From contig NYSY01000100.1 in assembly GCA_002683215.1 (NCBI GenBank), positions 1 through 64,000 of the forward strand: DNA of 64,000 nucleotides, in the 5' to 3' direction. Below, in pieces: positions 1 to 10,470 of the stretch. Under the pieces are notes generated by a model. It saw only the letters and a list, made by a program, of their open reading frames with translations, was not told where the DNA came from and did no database searches. The position numbers and the translations under genes were made by a program. The stretch's first letter is position 1. Each line of letters begins with the position of its first letter. Source of the stretch: Planctomycetaceae bacterium. Its GTDB lineage: Bacteria > Planctomycetota > Phycisphaerae > Phycisphaerales > SM1A02.

Positions 1-39
1 GACGCGATCGAGATCGTCTCGATGGTCGGCGGCGGCTGA
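1..39 (+). CDS. thiS: C-terminal end of sulfur carrier protein ThiS (truncated by window start)
   Basis: Frame 1 reads DAIEIVSMVGGG* - typical ThiS C-terminal GG tail, immediately upstream of thiG. Confidence 0.75.
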   Translation, partial: DAIEIVSMVGGG

Positions 40-81
40 CCGACGAATCCGCCCACGGACGTGCCACGAGGAGTTTTCCGC

Positions 82-966
82 ATGACGACCTTCGATTCCA
101 TCGATACCACCCCCGATTCCACGCTGCCCGCGACGGCGCCGGCGCTGCGGGTCGGCCGTTTCGAACTCCGAAGCCGCCTCGTGGTCGGAACCGGAAAGTA
201 CCCGGACGCCCCGACCATGCAGTCGGCGCTGGCCGCCAGCGGATGCGACGCGGTCACCGTCGCGGTCCGGCGCGAACGCCTCGTCAACGCCGAGGGACGT
301 TCGCTCCTCGAGGATCTCGATCTCGACCGACTCACCGTTCTACCGAACACCGCGGGGTGCTTCACCGCCGAAGATGCGGTCCGGGTCGCCCGACTCGGGC
401 GTGAACTTCTCGACCAGCTGGACAACCCGGGGAAGCACTGGGTCAAGCTCGAGGTCCTCGGTGACCGCACCACGCTGCTTCCCGATCCGGTCGGAACCCT
501 CGAAGCGTGTCGCGAACTCGTCACCGATGGCTTCGACGTCCTGTGCTACTCCAGCGACGATCCGATCATGGCGGCGCGGCTTCGCGACGCCGGCGCCACG
601 AGCGTGATGCCGGCGGGCAGCCCGATCGGCAGCGGCCGTGGCATCTCGAACCCCGCGTCGATCCGAATCATCCTCGAGTTGCTCAAGGATCCGGCCCACG
701 GCGGCGACCCCGGCTACCCAGTCATCGTCGACGCCGGCGTCGGCACCCCGAGCGACATCACCATCGCCATGGAACTCGGCGCCGACGGCGTCCTGTTGAA
801 CACCGGGATCGCCCACGCGAAGCATCCCGTCGCGATGGCGAAGGCGATGCGGCTCGCCTGTGAAGCAGGCTGGATCGGATTCGGCGCGGGCCGGATCCCC
901 AAGCGGCTGCATGCGAGCGCCTCGAGCCCCTGGGAAGGCGTCATTTCGCACATTCCGGGCGAATGA
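82..966 (+). CDS. thiG: Thiazole synthase ThiG
   Basis: [10 protein letters not shown]...[11 protein letters not shown]...LPNTAGC...[14 protein letters not shown]...[15 protein letters not shown] 61..966, ATG at 82 preferred. Confidence 0.95.
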   Translation: MTTFDSIDTTPDSTLPATAPALRVGRFELRSRLVVGTGKYPDAPTMQSALAASGCDAVTVAVRRERLVNAEGRSLLEDLDLDRLTVLPNTAGCFTAEDAVRVARLGRELLDQLDNPGKHWVKLEVLGDRTTLLPDPVGTLEACRELVTDGFDVLCYSSDDPIMAARLRDAGATSVMPAGSPIGSGRGISNPASIRIILELLKDPAHGGDPGYPVIVDAGVGTPSDITIAMELGADGVLLNTGIAHAKHPVAMAKAMRLACEAGWIGFGAGRIPKRLHASASSPWEGVISHIPGE

Positions 967-1008
967 GGGCCTTCGGTGGCCCCGCCCGACCGGGGTCGCC
1001 GGCGGCCC

Positions 1009-2400
1009 TCAGGCCACGGGCTTCCCGAGCACGTCCTTGATCCTGCCGAACGCCGCGTCTCTGGCCGCCGCGTCGACCCCCTCGACGATGAGTCGCAGCA
1101 GCGGCTCGGTGTTGCTGGGACGGACGTTGAACCACGCGTCGCCGAGGTCGTAACTCACCCCGTCGAGGCGAGACGACTCCGCGCCGGAGAACTCGGCATG
1201 AACGCTTTCGAGCGCGTCCTCCGTCGATTCGACCTTGAAGTTGACCTCCCCGGTGGTCGCGTATCGCGTGAACGCGGCGATCCGGGTCGAGACCGGCCCC
1301 GTCCCCCTGGCGACGAGATTGCAGATCTCCACGAAGGTCCTGGCCCCGCTGTCGGTGCCGAAGTGATCCTCGAAATAGAAGTGCCCCGAAAGCTCCCCGC
1401 CCAGCGTCGCTCCGTGCTCGCGGAGCGCGGCCTTCATGAAGACGTGCCCGACGCGGGACTCGACCGGGGTGCCGCCACGCTTGGCGATGGTCTCCGGAAC
1501 CACGCGACTCGACCGTAGGTCGTAGACGAAGGCCCCGCCCTTCCGCGACCGCAGCCTCGCGTCCACCATCCAGGCGAAGAGGTGATCGCAACCGGCGGCG
1601 ACCCCCTGATCGTCGACGAGCCGGCACCGATCGGCATCGCCGTCGAAGTAGACCCCGAAGTCGGCTTCGTGCTTCAGCACCGCCTTTCGGAGCGGATCGA
1701 GGTTGGATTCGATGAGCGGGTTCGGCTCGTGCGTGAAGTCACCCGACGCTTCGAAGTCGAGCGGGATGATCTCCAGCCCCGAGACGCCTTCGAACACCTT
1801 CGGGAAGAGGACGCCGGCCATCCCGCCGGCGGCATCGACCACCACCTTCAGACGGCGTTCGCCATTGCGCAAGGCCGGCTCGAATCGCTCGAGCAGGAAG
1901 TCGCGATACGCCCCCCAGAGATCCCGATCCTCGCGACCGCCGCCGGCGGGCTGGATTCGCTGCCGATCCGCCATCGCCGCGAGGCGCTTGATCTCCTCGA
2001 GTCCCGATCCCGTGCCGATCGGCCGCGCGTCGCGGCCCGAGATCTTGAAGCCGTTGTACTTCGCGGCATTGTGGCTCGCCGTGACCTGGATTCCGCCCGC
2101 GGCGTCCAGGTGGTTGATGGCGAAGTAGACCATCGGCGTGTCCACGAGGCCCACGTCGACGACCCTCGCTCCGGCGTCCCGCAGCCCTTCGACGAGGGCG
2201 TCCCGCAGCGAGACGCTGCTCGATCTCATGTCCCGACCGACGACGATCGTCCGCCCCATCGGATCGAGCCGTCCCACCGCCGCGGTGGACCCCAGCAGGT
2301 ACTTGGCCGCGGCATGGCCGACCTGCCAGGCGATCTTCTCATTCAACGGACGGGGATAGATCGCCCGAACGTCGTACGCCTTGAAGACTTTGCCGATCAT
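1009..2400 (-). CDS. Phosphomannomutase/phosphoglucomutase
   Basis: MIGKVFKAYDVRAIYP...TASHNAAKYNGFK...YFDGDADRCRLVDDQG; true start inside the longer ORF 1009..2796. Confidence 0.92.
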   Translation of the reverse strand: MIGKVFKAYDVRAIYPRPLNEKIAWQVGHAAAKYLLGSTAAVGRLDPMGRTIVVGRDMRSSSVSLRDALVEGLRDAGARVVDVGLVDTPMVYFAINHLDAAGGIQVTASHNAAKYNGFKISGRDARPIGTGSGLEEIKRLAAMADRQRIQPAGGGREDRDLWGAYRDFLLERFEPALRNGERRLKVVVDAAGGMAGVLFPKVFEGVSGLEIIPLDFEASGDFTHEPNPLIESNLDPLRKAVLKHEADFGVYFDGDADRCRLVDDQGVAAGCDHLFAWMVDARLRSRKGGAFVYDLRSSRVVPETIAKRGGTPVESRVGHVFMKAALREHGATLGGELSGHFYFEDHFGTDSGARTFVEICNLVARGTGPVSTRIAAFTRYATTGEVNFKVESTEDALESVHAEFSGAESSRLDGVSYDLGDAWFNVRPSNTEPLLRLIVEGVDAAARDAAFGRIKDVLGKPVA

Positions 2401-2829
2401 GATTCGATGGGATCCGAGGGTGCTTTCGGGACAAGCGAGCAACGAGCCTACCGGAGACGTTTCGCGAGCAATCGCGTCCGGGAGTCGAAAACACGGCTTT
2501 TTCGACCCGCTTCGAAGAATGGGAGACGACCCTCCGTCACCGCTTACGGACATCTCGACGTTGCCTCCCCGCCCCGGTTCCGGTATCCTCGTCGTTTCTC
2601 TGGAACGTCGGCTTCTGGTCGATCCTCCGGAAAATCGGCGCCCTTGGCGAGCGCCGTTCGACCCCTCGGGGTCACTCGCGAATCCGATCGTGGATCGGAT
2701 CGCCTGACCGTCTCGGTAGAAGCGCCCTCGCGCGATTCCCCGGGCTGCGAATCGCGGCCTCGCCATCGGGATCGATCGCCGGTGCCGCTGCAGCAACGTC
2801 CGCCACCGCGGATCGGAAGGAAGGCCCTC

Positions 2830-3669
2830 ATGTCATTGGTGAAGGAACTCATTGAAGCAGGCATCCACTTCGGCCAGCGCCGAAGCAACTGGAACCCGAA
2901 GATGCGGCCGTACATCTTCGCGACTCGAAACCAGATCCACATCATCGACATCAAGGAGACCATCAAGGGCCTCCTCCTTGCACGGAAGCTGATCCAGAAC
3001 GTCACCGCACAGGGCAAGGACGTCGTCTTCGTCGGGACCAAGCGACAGGCTCAGGCCGCGATCGAGAAGTACTGCACCGACGTGAAGATGCCGTACGTCA
3101 CCGAACGATGGCTGGGTGGCACGCTCACGAACTTCCGGACCATTCGCGAACGACTCAAGCGACTCGAAGAACTCGAAGCCCTGATCGAGTCCGGCGAGAT
3201 CCGGAGCTACTCGAAGAAGATGGAATCCCAGCTTCTCCGCGAACAGAAGAAGATCTTCCGGAACCTCAACGGCATCCGGTCCATGAACAACCTTCCCGGC
3301 GCGATGGTCGTGGTCGACGTGAACCGCGAGCGAAATGCGCTGAACGAGGCCAAGAACCTGGGCATTCCGACCATCTGCCTCATCGACACCGACGGTGACC
3401 CGAACCTCGCGGACATCCCGATCCCCGGCAACGACGACTCGATGCGATCCATCGACGTCACCATCCGGGAGCTCTGTGCCGCGATCGCCGAGGGCAAGGC
3501 CAAGCGGGCCCAGCTCGCTCAGGAGAAGGCCGAAGGCAGCGCCGAGGACGACGCGTCCAGCGGCGGTGGCCGTCGGCGGTCCAGCCGAAGCCAGTTCCGG
3601 GCCGACGAGTCCGACGCCCCGAGCGACGGCGAGTCCACCCCCGAAGCGAGCGTCGCCACCGAAGGCTGA
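2830..3669 (+). CDS. rpsB: 30S ribosomal protein S2
   Basis: MSLVKELIEAGIHFGQRRSNWNPKMRPYIFATRNQIHIIDI...; in-frame ATG at 2830. Confidence 0.97.
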   Translation: MSLVKELIEAGIHFGQRRSNWNPKMRPYIFATRNQIHIIDIKETIKGLLLARKLIQNVTAQGKDVVFVGTKRQAQAAIEKYCTDVKMPYVTERWLGGTLTNFRTIRERLKRLEELEALIESGEIRSYSKKMESQLLREQKKIFRNLNGIRSMNNLPGAMVVVDVNRERNALNEAKNLGIPTICLIDTDGDPNLADIPIPGNDDSMRSIDVTIRELCAAIAEGKAKRAQLAQEKAEGSAEDDASSGGGRRRSSRSQFRADESDAPSDGESTPEASVATEG

Positions 3670-3792
3670 TTCCCCCATCGCATCACGCGATGGAACCCGT
3701 ATTCACCCGGACCGGCCCAGAGAACGGGGCCGGCTGCCGGAACCACGATCGGGCGATCCCCGATCTGACCACGCAAGGAAACGGAACGAACG

Positions 3793-4599
3793 ATGTCCAC
3801 CACCGACGTCAGCGCCAAGGACGTGATGGCTCTTCGCCAGAAGACCGGCCTGGGCATGATGGACTGCAAGAAGGCCCTGATCGCCGCAGGCGGGGATGCC
3901 GATGCCGCCGAGGCCGCGCTCCGCGAGAAGCTCAAGGGCAAGATGGATACCCGAGCCGACCGCGCCGCGGGCGAGGGCTGCATCTCGATCGCGATCGACG
4001 GAAGCAACGCCGCGATCATCGAAATGCGGGCGGAGACCGACTTCACCGCCCGGAACGACAGCTTCCGGGAACTCGCCGACCGGATCGCGACCAACGCCCT
4101 GTCGGGTCCCGACGGCGACGTCACCCTCGACGACGCGATGACCAAGGCGCTCGATGAGGTTCGAATCACCACCGGCGAGAACATCTCGCTGGCCCGTGGC
4201 TCGAAGCTGAGCGGTGGAAGCTTCGGCTCCTATCTCCATCACGACTCGAAGCTCGGGGTCCTCCTGCAGTTCGAGGGGGAACTTCCCGAAGATCTGGCCA
4301 CCGGCATCTGCCAGCACGTCGCGGCGAACGTCCCGACGCCCATGGCGGTCGACGAGCATGGTCTCCCGGGCGACCTCGTCGCCCTGAAGGCCGGCGAAGC
4401 CAAGGCGGAAGCCGAAAACAGCGGCAAGCCGCCCGAGATCGCGGCGAAGATCGCCGAAGGCAAGATCCGGAAGTTCTTCGAGGAAGTCACCCTCGTCGGC
4501 CAGAAGTACGTCCGGGACGACAGCAAGCAGATCGGCTCGCTCCTTCCCAAAGGCACGACGCTGAAGAACTTCGTCCGCCTTCAGGTCGGTGGCGACTGA
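3793..4599 (+). CDS. tsf: Translation elongation factor Ts
   Basis: MALRQKTGLGMMDCKKALIAAGGD...; follows rpsB. Confidence 0.97.
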   Translation: MSTTDVSAKDVMALRQKTGLGMMDCKKALIAAGGDADAAEAALREKLKGKMDTRADRAAGEGCISIAIDGSNAAIIEMRAETDFTARNDSFRELADRIATNALSGPDGDVTLDDAMTKALDEVRITTGENISLARGSKLSGGSFGSYLHHDSKLGVLLQFEGELPEDLATGICQHVAANVPTPMAVDEHGLPGDLVALKAGEAKAEAENSGKPPEIAAKIAEGKIRKFFEEVTLVGQKYVRDDSKQIGSLLPKGTTLKNFVRLQVGGD

Positions 4600-4638
4600 G
4601 CGAGTCCCACGGACGCCGTTTCTTGAATCGATCCCAGA

Positions 4639-4667
4639 GGATCCGGCCGCAAGGCCGGATCCTTTTT
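4639..4667 (+). terminator. Rho-independent terminator after tsf
   Basis: GGATCCGGCC-GCAA-GGCCGGATCC followed by TTTTT. Confidence 0.9.
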
Positions 4668-4697
4668 CGTCGTCGAACCGGATCGGCGATGCCCGCT

Positions 4698-5366
4698 TCA
4701 ATCGGCCGTGGAATCGGACTTCGCGGCATCGAGCGTTCCCGGCAGATCTTCGGTGGGGCCCTCGGGATCCCGTCGCCACCAACCCCGGAACCTGGACGCC
4801 GCTCCGCTCGCAACGACCTCGATCTCAATGTCGCTGCTCCCCGCAGGCAGAATCAAAACACCTGTTTCGAGCCTGCCGTCTCCGGCGATGGACGCGGTTT
4901 CGATCGGCTCCCCGCTCCGGAGAAACCTGACCTCGCACCCCTGCACGTCGGCCCCGAGGCTTGCGAAGGTCGTCTCCCCGAGATCGATGGGCACCCGATA
5001 CAACGCGGTGAAGGAATCCGCCTCGAACCCATCGAGCGGCGCTCGCCCCGCCGACAGATCGAATTCGACGCGTGGCACCACGCGGATCAGGGCTTCCTCG
5101 GCACCATCGATCTCCAGCACGATGCGACGCGGCCTCGCCCGGGCCGCCCCGGGCTCGATCGTGAGCGGCGAGAACCGAGGCGGGGACGGGAGGTTCGCAG
5201 CCCACCAGCCGACCAGCACCGACGTGGCGAGGATCGCCACGACCGCGACGACCCATTGGGACACCGATCCCCGGGGCGCGGCGGGCGGAAGTGATCGTTC
5301 GACGGGCAATTCGGGTTCTCCACGAGCTTCTGGATCGATCATCGTAGGCATCGCGCGCGGTCGCAC
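4698..5366 (-). CDS. Single-TM hypothetical protein (anti-sigma-like topology)
   Basis: N-terminal cytoplasmic stretch, TM WVVAVVAILATSVLVGWW, ~150 aa exported domain; ATG alternatives at 5342/5366. Confidence 0.6.
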   Translation of the reverse strand: MRPRAMPTMIDPEARGEPELPVERSLPPAAPRGSVSQWVVAVVAILATSVLVGWWAANLPSPPRFSPLTIEPGAARARPRRIVLEIDGAEEALIRVVPRVEFDLSAGRAPLDGFEADSFTALYRVPIDLGETTFASLGADVQGCEVRFLRSGEPIETASIAGDGRLETGVLILPAGSSDIEIEVVASGAASRFRGWWRRDPEGPTEDLPGTLDAAKSDSTAD

Positions 5367-5386
5367 GACCTGGGATCAGACAAGGT

Positions 5387-5869
5387 TCAGAGCGTCACGA
5401 CGAGCCGGCGCAGCACTTCAAGCCCGACCACCGACACGGCGATCCAGCCGAGCCAACGCAGCAGGCGGTACGGATCCTCCGCAGCCGCGACCGACTCGGC
5501 CTCCATCGGCCCGGGTAGATAGGCGTCCACGACCCGTCGGAGGGCCTCGACGTCGACTTCGTCGAACTGCGAAGCTGCCTGCTCCAGATGGCCACGGAGC
5601 GCCGTACGGGAACAATCGAGGGCGATCGCGGATTCCCGCTCCCCCCAACCGAGTACCGAAAGCAGGATCCACGCCTCGCGGATCCGATCGCCACCGGCTG
5701 GATCGGACTCCCGGTACGCGAAGATCGCGAGCCGACCACCTCGGGTTCGGAAGGCGTGGTGCTTCCGCACCGTTCGTGCGGTCCGCTCGGCATCGACGCG
5801 GTTCATGCCGAGGGCGAGCAGCAGACGGCAGGTTCGAACCTGTCCGGGATCCGGAGTCGCGTTCGGCAT
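5387..5869 (-). CDS. Sigma region-4/HTH-like protein with C-terminal TM helix
   Basis: REAWILLSVLGWGERESAIALDCSRTALRGHLEQA resembles sigma-70 region 4; C-term LLRWLGWIAVSVVGLEVLRRLVVTL hydrophobic. Confidence 0.5.
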   Translation of the reverse strand: MPNATPDPGQVRTCRLLLALGMNRVDAERTARTVRKHHAFRTRGGRLAIFAYRESDPAGGDRIREAWILLSVLGWGERESAIALDCSRTALRGHLEQAASQFDEVDVEALRRVVDAYLPGPMEAESVAAAEDPYRLLRWLGWIAVSVVGLEVLRRLVVTL

Positions 5870-5933
5870 GCCGGCATCGTAGTCGGAGACCTCCCGCGGG
5901 GGGCCCGCGGCTACACTGCTGCGGCACGCACGG

Positions 5934-7553
5934 ATGCGGAGAATCAGGATCTTGAAGACCTCACGACCACGCCGAATCCCAACCTGCTTCGCGATCCTTC
6001 TCGTCGCCGCGTGGACGTCCGCCGCGCCGACGCCGGGTGGCCCGTACGCCGCCGCCTCAAGCCCCGCGAGGATCACCGCGAGCGGCGATGACGCGCTCGT
6101 CACTCGCGTGAAGGCACTCGTCCGCGATGCGCGACGAAGCGACCTGAAGGGCGCCGAGATCGCCGTGAGCATCCGGGCGTGCGGCGAGGGCGGAGGCCCC
6201 GGAAGATCGATCGTCGCCATCGACGCGGATCGGCCGATGCTCCCCGCGAGCACCATGAAAGTGGTTGCGAGCGGCGCCGCCCTGCACACGCTTGGTCCCG
6301 ACTTCCGCTTCGAGACCCGCGTCGAACGGGTTCCGGGTGGTTACGTCCTGATCGGGGACGGCGACCCCTCGCTGGGCGATCCGGTCTTCTTCGATCGACT
6401 GAAGTACCGCGACGCCGACGGGGAACGACGGCAGCTCGACGAAGAAGCGATCCTCGGTTTCTGGGCGGATGCGATCGTCCGAAGCGCCGACGAGGGCCCG
6501 GTCGACATCCTCGTAGACGATTCGATCTTCGAATCCCGCCGCTGGAACGACGGCACCGACGGCCGTGATGGATGGAATCCGGAAGATCGCCTGAGGCGGT
6601 TCTCCGCGGAAGTGGCGGGCCTGAACTTCCACCGCAACACCCTTCACTTCAGACCGCGGACCGGCGGCGGATCGAAACCCGACTGGAACGATGTTCGACC
6701 CCGGATCGAGGGGCTCGTGGACTCGGCCCGAAACGACTCGAAGATCAGTGGTGACAAGCAGACCGCCTGGATCTACCGTCGACCGGGCACCAACGAACTC
6801 GTGTTCAAGGGACTGGTCCGCCGGCAACGATCGGGCCGTCCCGTGGTGCCACTCGAAGTCACGGTCCACGATCCGCCCCTGGTGGCCGCCGAGTTGCTGG
6901 CCGATCGGGTGAGGGACCGAGGCGTCGAGATCGGCCGGGTCGGTCGCTGGACCGGCGGTCCGCGGGAAGATGGCCCGGATGTGGGCCCGGTGGTCCGAAT
7001 GCCGATCACGGAGATCGCCGAACACTGCAACGAGGAGAGCCAGAACCTCTACGCCGAGTCCCTCTTGAAGCGGACGATCCACGAGACCACCGGCCGTCCC
7101 GGGGCCTGGAAGGACACGAACACGACCATCCGCCGAATCGCCGAAGCGCGGATCGGCGCGGGCGCGACCCACATCCTCGAAGGCACCTTCTTCGACGACG
7201 GCTCCGGACTCTCCCGACGAAACCGGGTCACCGCGGGATTCCTGACCGCCTGGCTCGACTCCTTTCAGGACGACCCGCGGCTCGGGACGATCTTCATCGA
7301 AAGCCTGGCTCGCGGCGGCGAAGAGGGCTCGCTGGAGTCGCGTTTCCAGAAATGGGGCGAGCGGTCCGCCCGCGTCGATGCGAAATCCGGCTACCTCAAC
7401 GGCGTCAGCTGCCTGTGCGGCTTCGTGACCGACGTGTCGGGCCGGCGGTGGGCGTTCAGCGTGCTCTGCAACGGCTTCAAGGGATCCTCGCAACCGGCCA
7501 AGCGACTTCAGGAGGCCATCGTGACCGCGATCGCCGACCTCGCCGCACCATGA
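5934..7553 (+). CDS. dacB: D-alanyl-D-alanine carboxypeptidase/endopeptidase, PBP4 (peptidase S13) family
   Basis: MLPASTMKVVASGAALHTLGPDFRFETRV (SxxK), EESQNLYAESLLKR, DAKSGYLNGVSCLCG. Confidence 0.88.
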   Translation: MRRIRILKTSRPRRIPTCFAILLVAAWTSAAPTPGGPYAAASSPARITASGDDALVTRVKALVRDARRSDLKGAEIAVSIRACGEGGGPGRSIVAIDADRPMLPASTMKVVASGAALHTLGPDFRFETRVERVPGGYVLIGDGDPSLGDPVFFDRLKYRDADGERRQLDEEAILGFWADAIVRSADEGPVDILVDDSIFESRRWNDGTDGRDGWNPEDRLRRFSAEVAGLNFHRNTLHFRPRTGGGSKPDWNDVRPRIEGLVDSARNDSKISGDKQTAWIYRRPGTNELVFKGLVRRQRSGRPVVPLEVTVHDPPLVAAELLADRVRDRGVEIGRVGRWTGGPREDGPDVGPVVRMPITEIAEHCNEESQNLYAESLLKRTIHETTGRPGAWKDTNTTIRRIAEARIGAGATHILEGTFFDDGSGLSRRNRVTAGFLTAWLDSFQDDPRLGTIFIESLARGGEEGSLESRFQKWGERSARVDAKSGYLNGVSCLCGFVTDVSGRRWAFSVLCNGFKGSSQPAKRLQEAIVTAIADLAAP

Positions 7554-9493
7554 CCATCACCGCACCCACCGACGCTTCCGAAGCGATCGACCCGATCGAT
7601 CGGGCCGAAACGTTGCTTCGCGATATCTGGGGCCACGATGAACTTCGAACGCTTCAGCGAGCGGCCGTCACCTCGGTGCTCGACGGGCGAGACACCCTGC
7701 TGGTCCTGCCCACCGGCGGGGGAAAATCGGTGTGCTACCAGCTGCCACCGCTGGTTCGCGATCGCCCGGCGATCGTCCTGAGCCCGCTGGTCAGCCTGAT
7801 GAAGGATCAGGTCGACAGCCTCCGCACGAACGGGGTTCCCGCGGCCGCCCTGCACGGACTGCTCAGCGAAGACGAGAAACGCAACGTCCTGCGTGAGTTC
7901 GTCCACGGCCGCGTCCCCGTCCTCTACCTGGCGCCCGAGCGACTAGCCCTGGGATCCCTGATCTCGATCCTGGCCGCCGCCGAACCCTGCCTGGTCGCGA
8001 TCGACGAAGCACACTGCATCAGCCAGTGGGGTCACGACTTCCGCCCCGACTACCGGCGGCTCGCGAGCCTCCGCGAGCAGCTTCCGGGGGTGCCGATGCT
8101 GGCCTGCACCGCGACCGCCACCCCGAGGGTTCGCGACGACATCGTCCAGCAACTTCGACTCGAGGACCCGGTTCGCGTCGTCGGTTCGGTCGACCGCCCG
8201 AATCTGATCTTCCGGGTTCGGCCGAGGACCAATGCCGTCGAACAGGTGATCGAGGTGCTGGAACGACATCCGAACGAAGCGTCCATCATCTACGTGCAGA
8301 CCCGGGCCGAGTCGGAACGGATCGCGAAGAAGCTGCTGGACCGCGGGGTGCGGGCCTCGTGCTACCACGCCGGCCTTCCCGCCGCGAAACGGGCCAAGGT
8401 CCACGAGGCCTTTCAGGCCGACCGACTCCCCGTGGTCGTCGCGACCGTCGCCTTCGGCATGGGCATCGATCGCAGCGACGTCCGCTGCGTGATCCACGCC
8501 AACATGCCCAAGTCCCTCGAGCACTATCAGCAGGAAGCCGGCCGGGCGGGCCGCGACGGGCTCGCCGCGGAATGCGTGCTTCTCCATGCGGCCTCCGACG
8601 CCGCACGGTGGCAGGGCCTGATCGAACGTTCGGCGGAAGAGGCCGTGGCCGAGGGCGGCGATCGGGCCTCGGTCGACCGGAACACCCGGGCACAACTCGA
8701 CCTGCTCGCCGAGACGTCGGCGTGGTGTCGCGGCCTTGGTTGCCGGCACCGCGCCGTGGTCGAGTACTTCGGACACGACTGGCATGGTGCCGACGAAGGC
8801 GAAGGCGGCTGCGGCGCCTGCGATGCCTGCCTCGGCGAGATCGAACGGCTCGATGACGCGACCACCGTGGCCCGGAAGATCCTCTCCTGCGTGGCACGGC
8901 TCGGAACCCACGGACAGCAGTTCGGCGCGGGGCACATCGCGGACATCATGGTCGGGGCGAACACCGAACGCATTCGTTCGATGCGGCACGAAGAACTCTC
9001 GACCTTCGGCCTGCTTCGCGACCTCACCAAGGGGCAGGTGACCGATCTCGTCGGACAGCTGGTCGCAATCGGATGCCTGGAGCGGACCGGAGGGGATCGC
9101 CCGGTGCTCGGACTTGCCGCCGAAGGGATCCCGATCCTTCGGGGCGAACGGGAGATCGAGCTGGCCAAGCCCGCCCGGGGACGCGTCCAGAGCACGACTC
9201 GAGCCTCGAAGGGGCGGGATGCCACGGACTGGTCGGGCATCGACAAGGATCTCTTCGAAGGGCTCCGGGAGCTGCGACGCGGCATGGCCGCGGAACGGAA
9301 GGTCCCCGCCTACGTGATCGCGAACGATGCGGTGCTCCGGGATCTCGCACGACGCCGCCCCTCGACCCTCGAGGCGATGTCTTCGATTCGGGGAATCGGC
9401 CGCAAGAAACTCGTCGAGCAGGGACCGCAGTGGCTGGAATTCCTCGGCGCCTGGTGTACCGAGAACGGCATCGCCCGCGACGTCGAGCCGTGA
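7550..9493 (+). CDS. recQ: ATP-dependent DNA helicase RecQ
   Basis: LPTGGGKSVCYQLP, AIDEAHCISQWGHDFRPDYRRL, QEAGRAGRDG, C-terminal HRDC-like region; ATGA overlap with the upstream gene. Confidence 0.95.
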   Translation: MTITAPTDASEAIDPIDRAETLLRDIWGHDELRTLQRAAVTSVLDGRDTLLVLPTGGGKSVCYQLPPLVRDRPAIVLSPLVSLMKDQVDSLRTNGVPAAALHGLLSEDEKRNVLREFVHGRVPVLYLAPERLALGSLISILAAAEPCLVAIDEAHCISQWGHDFRPDYRRLASLREQLPGVPMLACTATATPRVRDDIVQQLRLEDPVRVVGSVDRPNLIFRVRPRTNAVEQVIEVLERHPNEASIIYVQTRAESERIAKKLLDRGVRASCYHAGLPAAKRAKVHEAFQADRLPVVVATVAFGMGIDRSDVRCVIHANMPKSLEHYQQEAGRAGRDGLAAECVLLHAASDAARWQGLIERSAEEAVAEGGDRASVDRNTRAQLDLLAETSAWCRGLGCRHRAVVEYFGHDWHGADEGEGGCGACDACLGEIERLDDATTVARKILSCVARLGTHGQQFGAGHIADIMVGANTERIRSMRHEELSTFGLLRDLTKGQVTDLVGQLVAIGCLERTGGDRPVLGLAAEGIPILRGEREIELAKPARGRVQSTTRASKGRDATDWSGIDKDLFEGLRELRRGMAAERKVPAYVIANDAVLRDLARRRPSTLEAMSSIRGIGRKKLVEQGPQWLEFLGAWCTENGIARDVEP

Positions 9494-9535
9494 GCCGGCG
9501 AATGGCGTCGGCGTGAAGACGGCGGGGCCGAGGCC

Positions 9536-10390
9536 TCAGTCCGCGGAAACCGCGTCGTCCGCCGGCTGGCCGGGCTCTCCGCCCGCCTCCTCGTCCTCGA
9601 AGTGCATGACCCCGTCGTCCACGTCCCGATTCAACTCGAGCTGGATCACGCCGTCGTCCTCCTGGCGGACGAGCACCTTGCGTTGTCGGGCGAGTTCGAG
9701 CACCGCGAGGAAGAGACCGATCATCGCACCGCGGCTCCGGGCCTCGAACGCGTCCTGAAGCGTCAACCGGAAGTCGGGTGCATGGTTGATGCGGTCCAGA
9801 AGATCCTCCTGGTGCAGACTGATCGGCGTGTCGTCGTACTCGACCGCGTGCTCGCCGATCCGAGTCGGATCGATCGCCGCCATGATCCGCTCGAACGCGG
9901 CGAACAGATCCCCGGCGTGGACGTCGTCGAGCTCCAGCGCCGCGGATTCCCCGTCCTCTTCCTCGACGGCGTCCCCGATCCGGACCCGGACCGGCCATCG
10001 CGCCGCGAACTCCTCCCGGCGATCCTCGAGCCGGCCCGCCGCGGCCCGGTATCGCTGGTAGGCGAGGAGCTGGCGCACCAGTTCGTGCCGTGGATCGTGG
10101 GCCTCCTCCTCGACCGTTTCAGACTCGCCCTCCTCCGTCCGGCGAGGCGCAAGCGTTCTCGACTTCAGTTCCACGAGGGTGGCCGCCATGACGAGGAACT
10201 CGCCCGCGGCATCGATGTCGATCCGATCGTCGTCCCCGAGGCTCGCGATCGCGGTGAGGAACTGGTCCGTGATCTCCACGATCGGGATGTCGTGGATGTC
10301 CACCTCCGCCCGCCGGATCAGGTAGAGCAGCAGGTCGAGCGGCCCCTCGAAGGAACTGAGCCGGACTGTGTATTCGTCCTGAATCGCCAT
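9536..10390 (-). CDS. scpA: Segregation and condensation protein A
   Basis: YTVRLSSFEGPLDLLLYLIRRAEVDIHDIPIVEITDQFL. Confidence 0.93.
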   Translation of the reverse strand: MAIQDEYTVRLSSFEGPLDLLLYLIRRAEVDIHDIPIVEITDQFLTAIASLGDDDRIDIDAAGEFLVMAATLVELKSRTLAPRRTEEGESETVEEEAHDPRHELVRQLLAYQRYRAAAGRLEDRREEFAARWPVRVRIGDAVEEEDGESAALELDDVHAGDLFAAFERIMAAIDPTRIGEHAVEYDDTPISLHQEDLLDRINHAPDFRLTLQDAFEARSRGAMIGLFLAVLELARQRKVLVRQEDDGVIQLELNRDVDDGVMHFEDEEAGGEPGQPADDAVSAD

Positions 10391-10470
10391 GGGCCCACTG
10401 TACCGCCCGCCGGGCCCGGACGAGGCCCGTTTCCCGGGAGCGAATCGCGCCCGGGCCGTACAATCCCGAC

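Noticed and set aside
3700-3760. GC hairpin between rpsB and tsf as a riboswitch/attenuator
   Set aside because: Short GGCCC/GGGCC stem only, no conserved leader motif recognised; insufficient evidence
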